Made by a program: the position numbers and the translations under genes. The notes beneath the pieces are model-generated. The model did not search any database, was not told where the DNA came from, and worked only from the letters and a program-made list of their open reading frames with translations. Source: Jejubacter calystegiae (GTDB taxonomy: Bacteria; Pseudomonadota; Gammaproteobacteria; Enterobacterales; Enterobacteriaceae). Taken from it: 64,000 nucleotides of DNA. Of this stretch, positions 51,487 through 60,554 are shown piece after piece. Every line of letters begins with the position of its first letter. The first letter of the stretch is position 1. Location of the stretch: positions 2,604,001-2,668,000 of the forward strand of contig NZ_CP040428.1 in assembly GCF_005671395.1 (NCBI RefSeq), given 5' to 3'.

Positions 51487-52809
51487 TCAGGTATCGCCAA
51501 TGGTTGATGCATTACTGGCGCGAGCGCGACGGCGGCTCAGCAGCGCATTAAGGGCGATGGCGCTGAAGGTTGCCGTGCCGATGCCGCCCAGGGTGAAGCT
51601 TCCCAGCGACAGGGTAAAGTCACCGGCGCCAATCGTCAGCGTGACGGCCACCACGATCAGGTTATCGTTACGGCTAAGATCGACCTGGTTCTGTAGCCAG
51701 ATTCGGGCACCGGCCACGGCTATCAAACCAAAGACCACGATAGAGGCGCCGCCAATAACCGGCGCGGGAAGGATGTGGATGAGCGTGCCGAATTTTGGCG
51801 AAAAACCCAGCGCTATCGCGATAACAGCGGCGGCAGCGAACACCAGCGTCGAATAGACCCGGGTCACGGCCATCACCCCGATGTTCTCAGCATAGGTGGT
51901 GACCCCTCCGCCCCCCACGGTGCCGGAAAGTATGGTCGCCAGCCCGTCGCCAATAAAAGCGCGCCCCATCCAGGGATCCATAGAGCGCCCGGTCATTCCC
52001 GCCACCGCTTTCAGGTGGCCGAGGTTTTCCGCAATCAGAATCATGGCCACCGGCGCAATCAGCATGATGGCCTGACCATCGAAGGAGGGGGAGCTCAGAT
52101 GAGGCACGCCAAACCAGGGGGCGGCGGCCAGCGCCTGAAAATCCATCGGCTTACCCAGATCTAAAAAACGGGTCAGCACGACATATAGCAGACAGGACAG
52201 CAGTAGGCCGACCAGAATCAACAATCGCTGGATCATGCCGCGGCTAAAGACCGCCACCAGACCGATACAGAGTACGGTGAGCACCGCCATCCAGCTATCG
52301 AAGGCGCTGGCTGAAACGCTGCGAACCGCAATCGGCGCCAGATTCAGTCCGATGGCCATTACCACGGCACCGGTGACCACCGGCGGCATCAGGCGTTCTA
52401 TCCAGCGGGTGCCCGCCCTGAGTACCGCCAGCCCGGCCAGCGTATAGACCAGGCCACAGGCGATAATACCGCCCAGCGCTACCCCGATATTGGGGTTTGC
52501 CCCCTGGCCGTTAAATCCGGTTGCCGCAATCACCACGCCGACAAAGGCGGCGCTGGATCCAAGGTAGCCCGGAACCCGCCCGCCGGTAATCACAAAAAAC
52601 AGTAATGTGCCAATACCGGACATCAGCACCGCCAGATTGGGGTCAAAGCCCATCAGTAGCGGCATCAGCACGGTGGCGCCAAACATCGCTACCGTGTGCT
52701 GAATCCCCATCATCAGGGTCTGGGGGAGCGGCAGCCTTTCGTCCGGCGCCACTATCCCTTGCGGGTCGTCGGCCGGTTTACGCCATTGTGGAAACCCGAT
52801 GCTGGCCAT
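51487..52809 (-). CDS. rutG: RutG, pyrimidine permease (NCS2)
   Basis: A 440-residue uracil/pyrimidine permease with VAPDERLPLPQTLMMGIQH near the start and GSSAAFVGVVIAATGFNG, NLGHLKAVAGMTGR and GGGGVTTYAENIGVMA, all typical of RutG/UraA. ATG 52809 (MASIGFPQW) matches the E. coli start; the longer frame is not supported. Last gene of rutABCDEFG. Confidence 0.94.
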   Translation of the reverse strand: MASIGFPQWRKPADDPQGIVAPDERLPLPQTLMMGIQHTVAMFGATVLMPLLMGFDPNLAVLMSGIGTLLFFVITGGRVPGYLGSSAAFVGVVIAATGFNGQGANPNIGVALGGIIACGLVYTLAGLAVLRAGTRWIERLMPPVVTGAVVMAIGLNLAPIAVRSVSASAFDSWMAVLTVLCIGLVAVFSRGMIQRLLILVGLLLSCLLYVVLTRFLDLGKPMDFQALAAAPWFGVPHLSSPSFDGQAIMLIAPVAMILIAENLGHLKAVAGMTGRSMDPWMGRAFIGDGLATILSGTVGGGGVTTYAENIGVMAVTRVYSTLVFAAAAVIAIALGFSPKFGTLIHILPAPVIGGASIVVFGLIAVAGARIWLQNQVDLSRNDNLIVVAVTLTIGAGDFTLSLGSFTLGGIGTATFSAIALNALLSRRRARASNASTIGDT

Positions 52810-52819
52810 CTTTGCCTCC

Positions 52820-53335
52820 TTATCCCGGAATACCGGGGAGCGGCTGCCCGATGCCGGGCAGGGGGTGCCAGGTGCGGTCAAACCAGACCAGACCGTGGCT
52901 GTCGTCGTTGCGGGTAATGGCGTTAATGGTGCAGAACAGAATATCGTGAGTGCCCACGTTCACGACCTGGCTGACCTGACAGTCGCACGACAGCAGGGCG
53001 CCTTCCAGCCGTGGGCAGCCGTCCACGCCGTCGTTCCAGCGTGCGGCGGCGAAGCGTTCCTCCATTGGCGTTTTACCGCCGAAACGGAGCGCCAGATCCT
53101 GCTGACCCGCCGCCAGAGTGTTGACGCACAGGTGGCGATGGGCCGTGAACACCGGCCAGACCGAGGCGCTACGGTTCAGGCAGATAAGCAGCGTGGGCGG
53201 CGAGTCGGTAACGCTGCATACCGCTGAAGCGGTAAAACCGGCCCGACCGGCGGGACCGTCGGTGGTGATGATATTGACTGCCGCGCCCAGGCGGGACATG
53301 GCGTCGCGAAAAGCGGCTTTATCAGGACGGATCAT
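52820..53335 (-). CDS. rutF: RutF, flavin reductase for RutA
   Basis: A 171-residue flavin reductase of the RutF/HpaC family: [19 protein letters not shown] at the start and [20 protein letters not shown]. It supplies reduced FMN to the RutA monooxygenase. Gaps of 10 bases on both sides keep it within the operon. Confidence 0.94.
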   Translation of the reverse strand: MIRPDKAAFRDAMSRLGAAVNIITTDGPAGRAGFTASAVCSVTDSPPTLLICLNRSASVWPVFTAHRHLCVNTLAAGQQDLALRFGGKTPMEERFAAARWNDGVDGCPRLEGALLSCDCQVSQVVNVGTHDILFCTINAITRNDDSHGLVWFDRTWHPLPGIGQPLPGIPG

Positions 53336-53345
53336 CGTTCGCTCC

Positions 53346-53936
53346 TTACATCAGTTGGCAGGCATCTTCGAATCCCAGGCGCGGCAGGCGTGGGTGCAGG
53401 CACTGCTCATCGCCGTAGCCAATGTTGATCAGCAGATTGCTTTTCCAGAGGCTGTCAGCAAAAAATTCACGATCGACCCGATCGCGATCGAAACCGGACA
53501 TCGGCCCGGTATCCAGCCCCAGCGCCCGGCAGGCGAGGATCAGATAACCCGCCTGCATCGCGCTGTTACGCATTGCGGTTTCTTCCACCAGCTCAGGGCT
53601 GCCGGTAAACCAGGCGCGGGCATCGGCCCAGGGAAACAGCTCCGGCAGGCGATCGTAGAAGGCGTCGTCCCAGGCGACGATAGCCGTCACCGGCGCGCTC
53701 ATGGTTTTATCCAGATTTCCGGCGGAAAGCGCCGGTTTTAGCCGCGCTTTTCCTTCAGGCGTGCGGATAAACACAAAGCGGGCTGGCGAACAGTTGGCCG
53801 AGGTGGGGCCCATGCGCAGCAGCGCATAGATTTCACGGATCTTCGCCTCGGTAACCGGCGTATCGCGCCAGACGCTGTGGGTTCTGGCGTTCAGAAACAG
53901 GCGTTGTAGCGCTTCGGGCGTTAAGGCTTCATTCAT
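53346..53936 (-). CDS. rutE: RutE, malonic semialdehyde reductase
   Basis: A 196-residue nitroreductase-fold enzyme ([21 protein letters not shown]) that reduces malonic semialdehyde to 3-hydroxypropionate in the last step of the Rut pathway. Its ATG overlaps the rutD stop. Confidence 0.93.
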   Translation of the reverse strand: MNEALTPEALQRLFLNARTHSVWRDTPVTEAKIREIYALLRMGPTSANCSPARFVFIRTPEGKARLKPALSAGNLDKTMSAPVTAIVAWDDAFYDRLPELFPWADARAWFTGSPELVEETAMRNSAMQAGYLILACRALGLDTGPMSGFDRDRVDREFFADSLWKSNLLINIGYGDEQCLHPRLPRLGFEDACQLM

Positions 53937-54742
53937 AACATTTCCCCGGAAATGGATAGATGGGGTGCCATATGGCGGCTTAACCAGGTGCGGATAAGGG
54001 CGTTAATCGTGGCGCTTTGGGTGATATTGCAGGCGTGAGCGCCCTGGTCGACAATCTCCAGTTGGCTATGGGGAAGGGCGGCGTGTAGCTCCTGGCTACA
54101 CTGCCAGGGCACCAGCAGATCGTCGCGGGCGCCAACGATCAGGGCCGGTTGCTGGATCGTCGCGACCAGTTCCCGGAAGTCTGCCGCTTTCAGAGCCTGA
54201 AGACGGCGATTCAGGTTATGGACGCCCTTGAAGTGTCTGGCCTGCTGCCGGGCCTCATGCTCCAGTTGTGCCTCGTGTTCGCTCAGCCAGGGGGCGGGGT
54301 AGAGGAACAGCGGCTGGGCCGCTATCCAGGCTTCAGCGCCCCTGGCGGCCAGTAGCGTTTCACGCAGGACAAAGCAGCGGCGGGTGCGGGCGCTCAGAGA
54401 GAGCCAGCCGTTGATAACGATCAGGGCGCTGAGCGACCGGGGGGCATCGAGCGCCAGTTGCAGACCGACCAGCCCACCCAGCGCGTGCCCCAGCACCGCA
54501 TAATGCCGGATCCTGGCCTCCGCCAGCGCCTGGTGGAGTTCCGCGGCCATGGCCGCCAGGCTGTAGTCGTCTGGCAGGGTGGCCGGGTTGTCTCCGGTGC
54601 CGCGCTGATCGTAGCTCACCAACTGGAAGACTTGGTCCAGCGGCTGTTGGGGGCGCCAGTAGCCGGCGGTGCCGCCCAGGCCGGAAATCATCACCAGCAC
54701 CGGCGCATCAGGAAACGGCGCCGGGCCGATATTCAGCTTCAT
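53933..54742 (-). CDS. rutD: RutD, aminoacrylate hydrolase
   Basis: A 269-residue alpha/beta-hydrolase: oxyanion loop [10 protein letters not shown], nucleophile-elbow region [10 protein letters not shown] (Ala in the elbow in place of Ser, as I read it) and a C-terminal His in DQGAHACN. It speeds breakdown of aminoacrylate to malonic semialdehyde. ATG 54742 is the family start and overlaps the rutC stop; the longer frame runs into rutC. Confidence 0.92.
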   Translation of the reverse strand: MKLNIGPAPFPDAPVLVMISGLGGTAGYWRPQQPLDQVFQLVSYDQRGTGDNPATLPDDYSLAAMAAELHQALAEARIRHYAVLGHALGGLVGLQLALDAPRSLSALIVINGWLSLSARTRRCFVLRETLLAARGAEAWIAAQPLFLYPAPWLSEHEAQLEHEARQQARHFKGVHNLNRRLQALKAADFRELVATIQQPALIVGARDDLLVPWQCSQELHAALPHSQLEIVDQGAHACNITQSATINALIRTWLSRHMAPHLSISGEML

Positions 54743-55131
54743 GGCCGCCTCCCTATATGGGCCACGCTGGCGATCTCCACCAGCGCTTCCGGTTTGACCA
54801 GCCCGCACTGGATACAGAAGCGGGCCGGTTTGTCGCCGGGGAAAAATTCGGCGTATACCTCGTTAATCGCGGCGTAGTTTTGCCAGTCGGTGATAAAGAT
54901 ATTGTTGAAGGTCACATCGTCCATCGTGCCACAGGCAGTTTCGATCACCGACTGGATTATCCCGAGCACGTGGCGGGTTTGAGCCTTTGGGTCGTTGGGG
55001 TACACCACATTGTTCTGCGCGTCGAACGGCAGGGTGCCTGATACATAGACCACGCCATCGGCTTCGGTGCCTGGTGAATAGGGGGCCAGCGGCACGCCGC
55101 TTCCGGGGGGGACGATAATTTGTTTAGGCAC
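54739..55131 (-). CDS. rutC: RutC, Rid-family aminoacrylate deaminase
   Basis: A 130-residue member of the YjgF/Rid family with the signature [20 protein letters not shown] in place and AP-YSPG near the N-terminus. It acts on peroxyaminoacrylate or aminoacrylate from RutB. Fourth position in the operon from the 3' end, coupled to rutD. Confidence 0.94.
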   Translation of the reverse strand: MPKQIIVPPGSGVPLAPYSPGTEADGVVYVSGTLPFDAQNNVVYPNDPKAQTRHVLGIIQSVIETACGTMDDVTFNNIFITDWQNYAAINEVYAEFFPGDKPARFCIQCGLVKPEALVEIASVAHIGRRP

Positions 55132-55141
55132 AGGCGGCTCC

Positions 55142-55840
55142 TCAGGCGATACGGGCGACGGCGGCAGGCGTCAGGGCATCGCAGAAAGTGGCGACATCGC
55201 TGACCCAGCCGAAGAAGGTTTCAATATTGAACAGCGCCGCCTTCTGGGCGAACGGTGGTCCGGCCTGGTGGGTGGCGTCTTCCAGTACCACGCCGAAATA
55301 CTCCAGGAAAAAGCCGTCGCGCAGCGTGGATTCCACACAGACATTGGTGGCGATGCCGGTAAAGGCCAGATGGCGAATGCCGCGGCTGCGCAGGATGCTG
55401 TCCAGCGGGGTATTAAAGAAGCCGCTGTAGCGGGGTTTGGGCAGCACGATATCCTGGGGTTCCGGCACCAGTTCATCGACCAACTGGTAGTCCCATCCTC
55501 CTTTTGCCAGCAGCTTGCCCTGTAGTTCCGGGCGCTGGCGCATGGTTTTCAGGGCGTTGGATTTATGCCAGTTGGGGGAACCCGGCCCCCCGGCCTCAAC
55601 GTAGTTCTCATCCCAGCCGTTCTGGAACCAGACAATTGGCATTCCGGCCGCGCGGGCCGCAGTAACCGCGCGCCGAATTTGCTCAATCACTGGCCGGGTG
55701 GCGGAAACATCGAAACCGGCCAGATCCAGATAACCGCCCTGGCTGGCATAGGCATTCTGCATATCGACAACAATCAGCGCCCCCTGAGCGGGATCGAATT
55801 CCAGTGCTTCGGGACGGGCGGGAAGGGTAATGGCGCTCAT
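55142..55840 (-). CDS. rutB: RutB, ureidoacrylate amidohydrolase
   Basis: A 232-residue isochorismatase-like Cys hydrolase. The catalytic Asp is in [10 protein letters not shown] and the Cys in [15 protein letters not shown]. It splits (peroxy)ureidoacrylate from RutA to aminoacrylate, CO2 and ammonia. Its start touches the rutA stop. Confidence 0.95.
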   Translation of the reverse strand: MSAITLPARPEALEFDPAQGALIVVDMQNAYASQGGYLDLAGFDVSATRPVIEQIRRAVTAARAAGMPIVWFQNGWDENYVEAGGPGSPNWHKSNALKTMRQRPELQGKLLAKGGWDYQLVDELVPEPQDIVLPKPRYSGFFNTPLDSILRSRGIRHLAFTGIATNVCVESTLRDGFFLEYFGVVLEDATHQAGPPFAQKAALFNIETFFGWVSDVATFCDALTPAAVARIA

Positions 55841-56928
55841 CAGGCCACCTCCTGGTTGAGGGTGATATGGCTGCGGGATTGCATCAGCGGCTGGATGCGT
55901 TCGCCGAACGCTTCGATGCCGGAAAGGAAATCGTCAAAGGTGAGCAGAATGCCCCCGGTGCCTTCGACGGTGGCTACCTCGTCCAGCATCCGGGCCACGC
56001 TACGATAAGAGCCGACCAGGGTGCCCATATTGATATTGACCGCCGAGGTGGGATCGGCCATCTGGCGCACGTTGGTGTCACTACCGGAACGGGTATCCTT
56101 CTGGCTCTGCTCGGTAAGCCAGGAGAGCGCTTCATGGTCAGCGCCTGCCTTGTAGTGCTCCCATTTGGCCCGGGCCGCCTCATCGGTTTCGTCGGCGATA
56201 ACCATAAAAAGGACACAGGAGCTGACCTGACGACCGGTCTGGTCAGCGGCCTGTTTCATTCGGGCCGCGGTGGGCGCAAACGCGGTGGGGGTGTTGACGC
56301 CTTTGCCAAAGCAGAAGTTAAAGTCGGCATAGCGGGCGGAAAAGGCCATACCTGCGTCGCTCTGTCCGGCGCAGATGACCTTCACCGGCCGGGCAGGGCG
56401 CGGGCTCAGGCGGCAGTCATTCATGGTAAAGAAGTCGCCCTTCAAATCGCTTTTCCCGGTGCCCCACAGGTCACGCAGCACCTGAACGTACTCGGTCAGA
56501 TAGTCATAACGGCGGGAGAAATAGTCGTCTCCGGGCCAGATGCCCATCTGTTCATATTCGGCTTTCTGCCAGCCGGTGACCAGATTAACGCCGAAGCGCC
56601 CTTCGGCGATGGAGTCGATGGTGGAGGCCATACGCGCCACAATAGCCGGTGGCAGGGTGAGGGTCGCCGCGGTGGCGTAGAGCTGAATGCGGGAAGTCAC
56701 CGCCGCCAGGCCCGCCATCAGCGTGAAAGATTCCAGGTTGTGATCCCAGAATTCGGTTTTACCGCCGAAACCGCGCAGCTTAATCATGGAGAGAGCAAAG
56801 TCGAACTGGTAGTGCTCGGCTTTCTGGACAATAGCCTTATTCAACTCAAAGGTCGGTTGATACTGAGGGGCATGGGTGGAGATCAGCCAGCCGTTGTTAC
56901 CGATGGGAATAAAAACACCGATTTTCAT
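55840..56928 (-). CDS. rutA: RutA, pyrimidine monooxygenase
   Basis: A 362-residue luciferase-fold FMN monooxygenase that opens the uracil ring. [17 protein letters not shown] at the N-terminus and [16 protein letters not shown] are family marks. ATG 56928 agrees with the E. coli protein. First gene of the operon, downstream of the sigma-54 type promoter, RutR-type box and NtrC-type site described here. Confidence 0.95.
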   Translation of the reverse strand: MKIGVFIPIGNNGWLISTHAPQYQPTFELNKAIVQKAEHYQFDFALSMIKLRGFGGKTEFWDHNLESFTLMAGLAAVTSRIQLYATAATLTLPPAIVARMASTIDSIAEGRFGVNLVTGWQKAEYEQMGIWPGDDYFSRRYDYLTEYVQVLRDLWGTGKSDLKGDFFTMNDCRLSPRPARPVKVICAGQSDAGMAFSARYADFNFCFGKGVNTPTAFAPTAARMKQAADQTGRQVSSCVLFMVIADETDEAARAKWEHYKAGADHEALSWLTEQSQKDTRSGSDTNVRQMADPTSAVNINMGTLVGSYRSVARMLDEVATVEGTGGILLTFDDFLSGIEAFGERIQPLMQSRSHITLNQEVA

Positions 56929-57008
56929 TGCGAACCTCACTTTGTCGTCATGAAGGGGCGTCGGGCAACGGAACGTTGCGCCCGAGCCATCTGTTCATGA
57001 CTCACAGA

Positions 57009-57023
57009 GCAATTAGGGTGCCA
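57009..57023 (-). promoter_or_regulatory. Sigma-54 promoter of rutABCDEFG
   Basis: On the minus strand TGGCACCCTAATTGC is a perfect TGGCAC-N5-TTGC. The start would be near 56997, about 70 bases before rutA. E. coli rut is known to be under nitrogen control by NtrC and sigma-54. Confidence 0.85.
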
Positions 57024-57088
57024 GTTTTGTAAAATTGTTTTTTATCAAATTGTTAAGTGATTTCCTTGCCAGAAAGGGGAGAGCAAAC

Positions 57089-57104
57089 TGGACCGTATGG
57101 TCAA
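57089..57104. promoter_or_regulatory. RutR-type operator between rutA and ydhR
   Basis: TGGACCGTATGGTCAA matches the RutR consensus TTGACCA-NN-TGGTCAA at 12 of 14 fixed positions. It lies between the NtrC-type site and the sigma-54 promoter. No rutR gene is in the window, so the repressor must be encoded elsewhere. Confidence 0.7.
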
Positions 57105-57110
57105 AATTAA

Positions 57111-57127
57111 TGCACAAAATATGCGCA
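57111..57127. promoter_or_regulatory. NtrC-type site upstream of rutA
   Basis: TGCACAAAATATGCGCA matches the NtrC consensus at 9 of 12 positions and lies about 90 bases upstream of the rut sigma-54 promoter, seven bases beyond the RutR-type box. Confidence 0.5.
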
Positions 57128-57235
57128 CGCTTGCGCGTAAATGGTGCGCAGGATCACGATTCTCTGTGGATGGTTCATCTGCTTTATCAGGTCGGTGGGA
57201 TAATCGGCTAGTGTTACCCAGGAAGGAGAATAACA

Positions 57236-57544
57236 ATGGCAAAACTCATACAGATTCACTTCGATTTCAGCGGCCCGTTTGGGGCGCGGATGGCGGCACA
57301 GCTTAAGGAGCTGGCCGAATCCATTAACCAGGAGCCGGGATTTATCTGGAAGGTCTGGACCGAAGATGCTCAGCGCCAGCTGGCGGGGGGCGTCTACCTG
57401 TTTGAAGATGATAAGAGCGCCCGGGCCTATATGGCTAAGCATACTGCCAGGCTTCAGGCCATGGGCATTAACGAGGTGGTCTGCGAGCTGTTTGACGTTA
57501 ATGAGCCGCTGACGGCGATAAACCATGGCGTTACGCAGCGGTAA
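57236..57544 (+). CDS. ydhR: YdhR-like small monooxygenase
   Basis: A 102-residue dimeric alpha-beta-barrel protein close to E. coli Ydh[38 protein letters not shown] and the end [11 protein letters not shown]. The E. coli protein is a putative monooxygenase without known substrate. AAGGAGAA precedes the ATG. It is divergent from rutA and may share the RutR-type box, but its link to pyrimidine use is unproven. Confidence 0.88.
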   Translation: MAKLIQIHFDFSGPFGARMAAQLKELAESINQEPGFIWKVWTEDAQRQLAGGVYLFEDDKSARAYMAKHTARLQAMGINEVVCELFDVNEPLTAINHGVTQR

Positions 57545-57641
57545 GCATAACCCTAATGATCAAAGGTGGTGTTGATACATCCTTTGGCGGCGGCCCGTTG
57601 TTACTCAGGCATGATAAAAATCTCCAGGAAGGAGGCGATAG

Positions 57642-58211
57642 GTGCGTATTGAGGAAGAGGAATACCTTGATGATTACAGGTTGAGAAGAAAGAAATTTAT
57701 TTATGATCGTCGGGTTCATCATAGTTATGTTTTTTCTGCTGGTCATCAGTTCTACATGGTTATTGTTGGCAGTCTGGTTGATGAGGACATATTTACCCGA
57801 ATAGGTTATGAGATGCCGAATGGTATTCCTTTCCCTGGTAATGGTATGGCTGAAGTGTACTTTGATGTCTTTGATGGAACGGATATCTCTGGTGACTTCA
57901 GGCACGTACAGTTCGCTGGCCTGGGGAGTGCCATTGTCCTTCAGACTGTCTCCCTGGCGTTGATCTCCCATTTTGAGACCTTTAACGTGGGTGGTTTCGT
58001 TTTTCAGGCGGCGGCTGGAGGTGTGGTTGACAGGGGGCGTAGCATCTCACTGGAAGAGACTTACGACTACATCCTTGGGTTAAAAAATGAACCGAGGTAT
58101 AATCAACATACTGGGTTGCCAAAAAAGATTCCGCGCTCACTGTTACCAGAAGAGTTACGAGCATATAAACATGTTGTCGAAGGGAGGGCATGCTATGCCA
58201 TATTGTCGTAA
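57642..58211 (+). CDS. Unrecognised 189-residue protein of an AT-rich gene pair
   Basis: I do not recognise a family. The start is GTG 57642 after a near-perfect GGAAGGAGG site. The N-terminus is highly charged (EEEEYLDD then RLRRKK), the middle has a Gly-rich hydrophobic stretch (FAGLGSAIVLQTVSLALI) and the end is basic. There is no signal peptide. Codon and base use are more AT-rich than the flanks, and its 3' end overlaps the next gene by 17 bases, with a shared terminator after both. An acquired toxin-antitoxin, immunity or defence pair is one idea, not a call. Confidence 0.7.
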   Translation: MRIEEEEYLDDYRLRRKKFIYDRRVHHSYVFSAGHQFYMVIVGSLVDEDIFTRIGYEMPNGIPFPGNGMAEVYFDVFDGTDISGDFRHVQFAGLGSAIVLQTVSLALISHFETFNVGGFVFQAAAGGVVDRGRSISLEETYDYILGLKNEPRYNQHTGLPKKIPRSLLPEELRAYKHVVEGRACYAILS

Positions 58212-58422
58212 GCAATCTCGTTCAGTTCCTTTCGCCTGGGACTACAACAAAGATAAGAGAGTGTTTAAGGCGTTGGTCGATGCCGCAGTGGTGAATGCAA
58301 ATGAACCCTTTGAGTCGAAGTATTTGTTTGAAAAAAATGGAAAAAATAACCACTCTTCATCGACCTTGTTGAGAATGAAGTTGAAACAAAAAGCGCTTAA
58401 TCGCAAGCTATGTGAAATCTGA
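58195..58422 (+). CDS. Unrecognised small basic protein, second gene of the pair
   Basis: A 75-residue basic protein (start ATG 58195, with GGGAGGG six bases upstream). It is rich in Lys, Arg and Asn, with a C-terminal LLRMKLKQKALNRKL helix that could bind nucleic acid or the partner protein. An in-frame ATG at 58087 would give 111 residues but lacks a good ribosome site. It overlaps the preceding gene, so the two are probably co-translated. Confidence 0.65.
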   Translation: MPYCRKQSRSVPFAWDYNKDKRVFKALVDAAVVNANEPFESKYLFEKNGKNNHSSSTLLRMKLKQKALNRKLCEI

Positions 58423-58441
58423 AGGCTCCGTAAGGAGCCTT
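58422..58441 (+). terminator. Intrinsic terminator of the unknown gene pair
   Basis: A perfect 8-base stem AAGGCTCC / GGAGCCTT with loop GTAA, followed by TTCTTTTAT, directly abuts the stop of the 75-residue gene. Confidence 0.9.
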
Positions 58442-58467
58442 TCTTTTATCACACGCTAAATCTCCCC

Positions 58468-59762
58468 TTACTCGCTTTTCTGCCTTCCGTCGTTTGCCTC
58501 TATCGGCTTAATATCTTTCAGAACAAAGAGATAGATAAGCGCCCCGGCCAGACAGGCGCCGCCTGATACTGCCAGCGCCGGAATAAAGGAGCCGTTGTTG
58601 CTGGCGATCAGATAGCCGGTCACCACCGGGCCAAGAATGCCGCCGCAGTTGGCGATCGCGTTCTGCATTCCCGCCAGCAGCGAAGTCATATTGCGCGGCG
58701 CGATATCGCCTGGCAGGCACCATAGCGCCGATGCGGCGAAGGCCAGACCGGTATAGGAAAGGCACAGCAGCGCCAGCATGCCCTGAGTGGATTCGGTAAT
58801 CCCCGCCAGGGCGATGCTGGTGGCAAGGAGCATGCCGCCGACCAGGTTTATCTTGCGGGCGATATTCAGGTTGCCGGTGCGGGCGTACAGATAGTCGGTA
58901 AACCAGCCGCCGATATACTGGCCGACAATGCCGCTCAGCGGCGGCAGCATGGCGGCAAAGCCCATCTCCACCAGACTCATGCCGCGTTCGTTCATCAGGT
59001 AGGTGGGGAACCAGGTAATAAAGAAGAAGATGGCGTAGTTCAGCATAAAGAAGCCCGCGCACATGGCGATGACGTTGCGGTACTTAAACAACTGATACCA
59101 TTTCATGGGAATGCGGTTATCGATCCCCTCTTTTTTGGCCTGTCCGCTGCGGATCCAGTCGAGTTCATCCTGGCTCACGGCCGGGTGGCTTTCCGGATCG
59201 CGGTAGACCCGCAGCCACCATATCGCCCACAGCAGCCCCAGCCCGCCGCACAGATAAAAGGCGGCATGCCACCCCAGGTGGCAATGGCCCACACCACCAG
59301 AGGCATGGCGAAGGCGGTGCCGAATTTGGAGCCGCTGTCGAACAGCGCCACGACTTTGCCGCGTTCGCGGTCCGGGAACCATTTGGCGGTAACGCCGTTG
59401 TTGCAGGGGTAAGCCCCGGCTTCGCCGATCCCCATAAAGACCCGGGCGGAAACAAAGGCCAGCGGCGTGCGGGCCAGGCCGGTTGCCATGGTTGCCAGCG
59501 ACCACCAGATCACCGATACCGCCAGAGTCCGACGCTGGCCGAAGCGGTCAGCCAGATACCCCGCTGGTATCTGACACAGGGCATAGCTCAGGAAAAAGGC
59601 CGACATAATCCAGCCCATCTCTTCGGCATTCAGCGCCAGCTCTTTTTCAATCACCGGCGCCGCCGCCGACATCACGGTGCGATCCAGATAGTTAATGATG
59701 GTGGCGAACAGCATCAGGATGGCGATATGGAACCTGACGTTGGTCTTGCGGATGGCCTGCAT
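58468..59762 (-). pseudogene. MFS transporter (anion:cation symporter type), frameshifted
   Basis: Two overlapping frames together encode one 12-helix MFS transporter of the sugar-acid or anion type. The N-terminal part (start ATG 59762, with NYLDRTVMSAAAPVI and GIGEAGAYPCNNG) breaks off after LVVWAIATWGG. The C-terminal part resumes in another frame at WHAAFYLCGGLGLLW and ends at 58468. The joint is at about 59271-59275, where minus-strand TGGGGTGG appears to lack one base in a G run. Either a recent inactivating deletion or a sequence error. Substrate unknown. Confidence 0.8.
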
Positions 59763-59928
59763 AATCGGGAACCTGTTGGTATGGTAGCGTGTTATGAAAA
59801 TGTAAACCACTGTGCCGCCACGGAAAGCGCAGGCGCGTAAAAGTGCGATCGCGGTTACAGGATTTCCTGTTAATACAATGCTTTTTGGTATGGCATGGCG
59901 GCGCGGAGAGTACCGCGCCGGAGGAGGA

Positions 59929-60396
59929 TCAGAACATGGTGTTGGCGTTTTGCGCTTTATCCGCCACCGCCTGGATAACGTCCCAGTGCTCGACGATCTT
60001 ACCGTCGCGAACCCGGAAAATATCCACTACCGCTTCACCGCGATCGCCGTCGCGCTCCGTGGAATGAACGTGCAGCCAGACCCTGTCGCCATCGACGGCG
60101 CTGCGTACGATACGCGCCCGGGCGCCGGGGTTCTGTCGGAAATAGTCGCGGAATCCTTCCACAAAGGGCCTCTTGCCGTCCGGCACCTGGGGATTATGCT
60201 GCCGGTAATCTTCCGCCACCACCCGGGCGGCTGTATCCACCTCGTGGCGGTTAAAAAAGTCGTTATAGAAATTAATCACCAGCTGGCGATTTTTTTCCTG
60301 CTGAACGGGGGAAATATTCTGCGCCAGGGCGCTGGAGCAAAAAGCTGCCGCCAGCAGCGTCGCCGCCATCGCCATAGGTTTTACTGCACTTTTCAT
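59929..60396 (-). CDS. Exported NTF2/SnoaL-like protein
   Basis: A 155-residue protein with a signal peptide (MAATLLAAAFCSSALAQ) and an NTF2-like fold: VINFYNDFFNRHEVDTAARVV and HWDVIQAV are typical of the SnoaL-like ester cyclase group. It should be periplasmic. ATG 60396 gives a proper signal peptide; the longer frame from 60531 does not. The function is unknown; it lies between a MFS pseudogene and a FadL-like porin. Confidence 0.8.
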   Translation of the reverse strand: MKSAVKPMAMAATLLAAAFCSSALAQNISPVQQEKNRQLVINFYNDFFNRHEVDTAARVVAEDYRQHNPQVPDGKRPFVEGFRDYFRQNPGARARIVRSAVDGDRVWLHVHSTERDGDRGEAVVDIFRVRDGKIVEHWDVIQAVADKAQNANTMF

Positions 60397-60554
60397 ACCC
60401 GGTTTCTCTTTGTGATGGCGCGGGGAAGCCCCGGCCATAAATAACCCAATAGCCGATATAACATGCTGATGAATAAAGAGTCTGTGTATCAGACCCGGCT
60501 TATTATTAGCAAAAGGCCGGGGGCACCACAAGTAGTTACCTTAGGGTAATAGTT

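Noticed and set aside
55867-57000. A 377-codon plus-strand frame opposite rutA
   Set aside because: It is antisense to a clear RutA and shows no family features.
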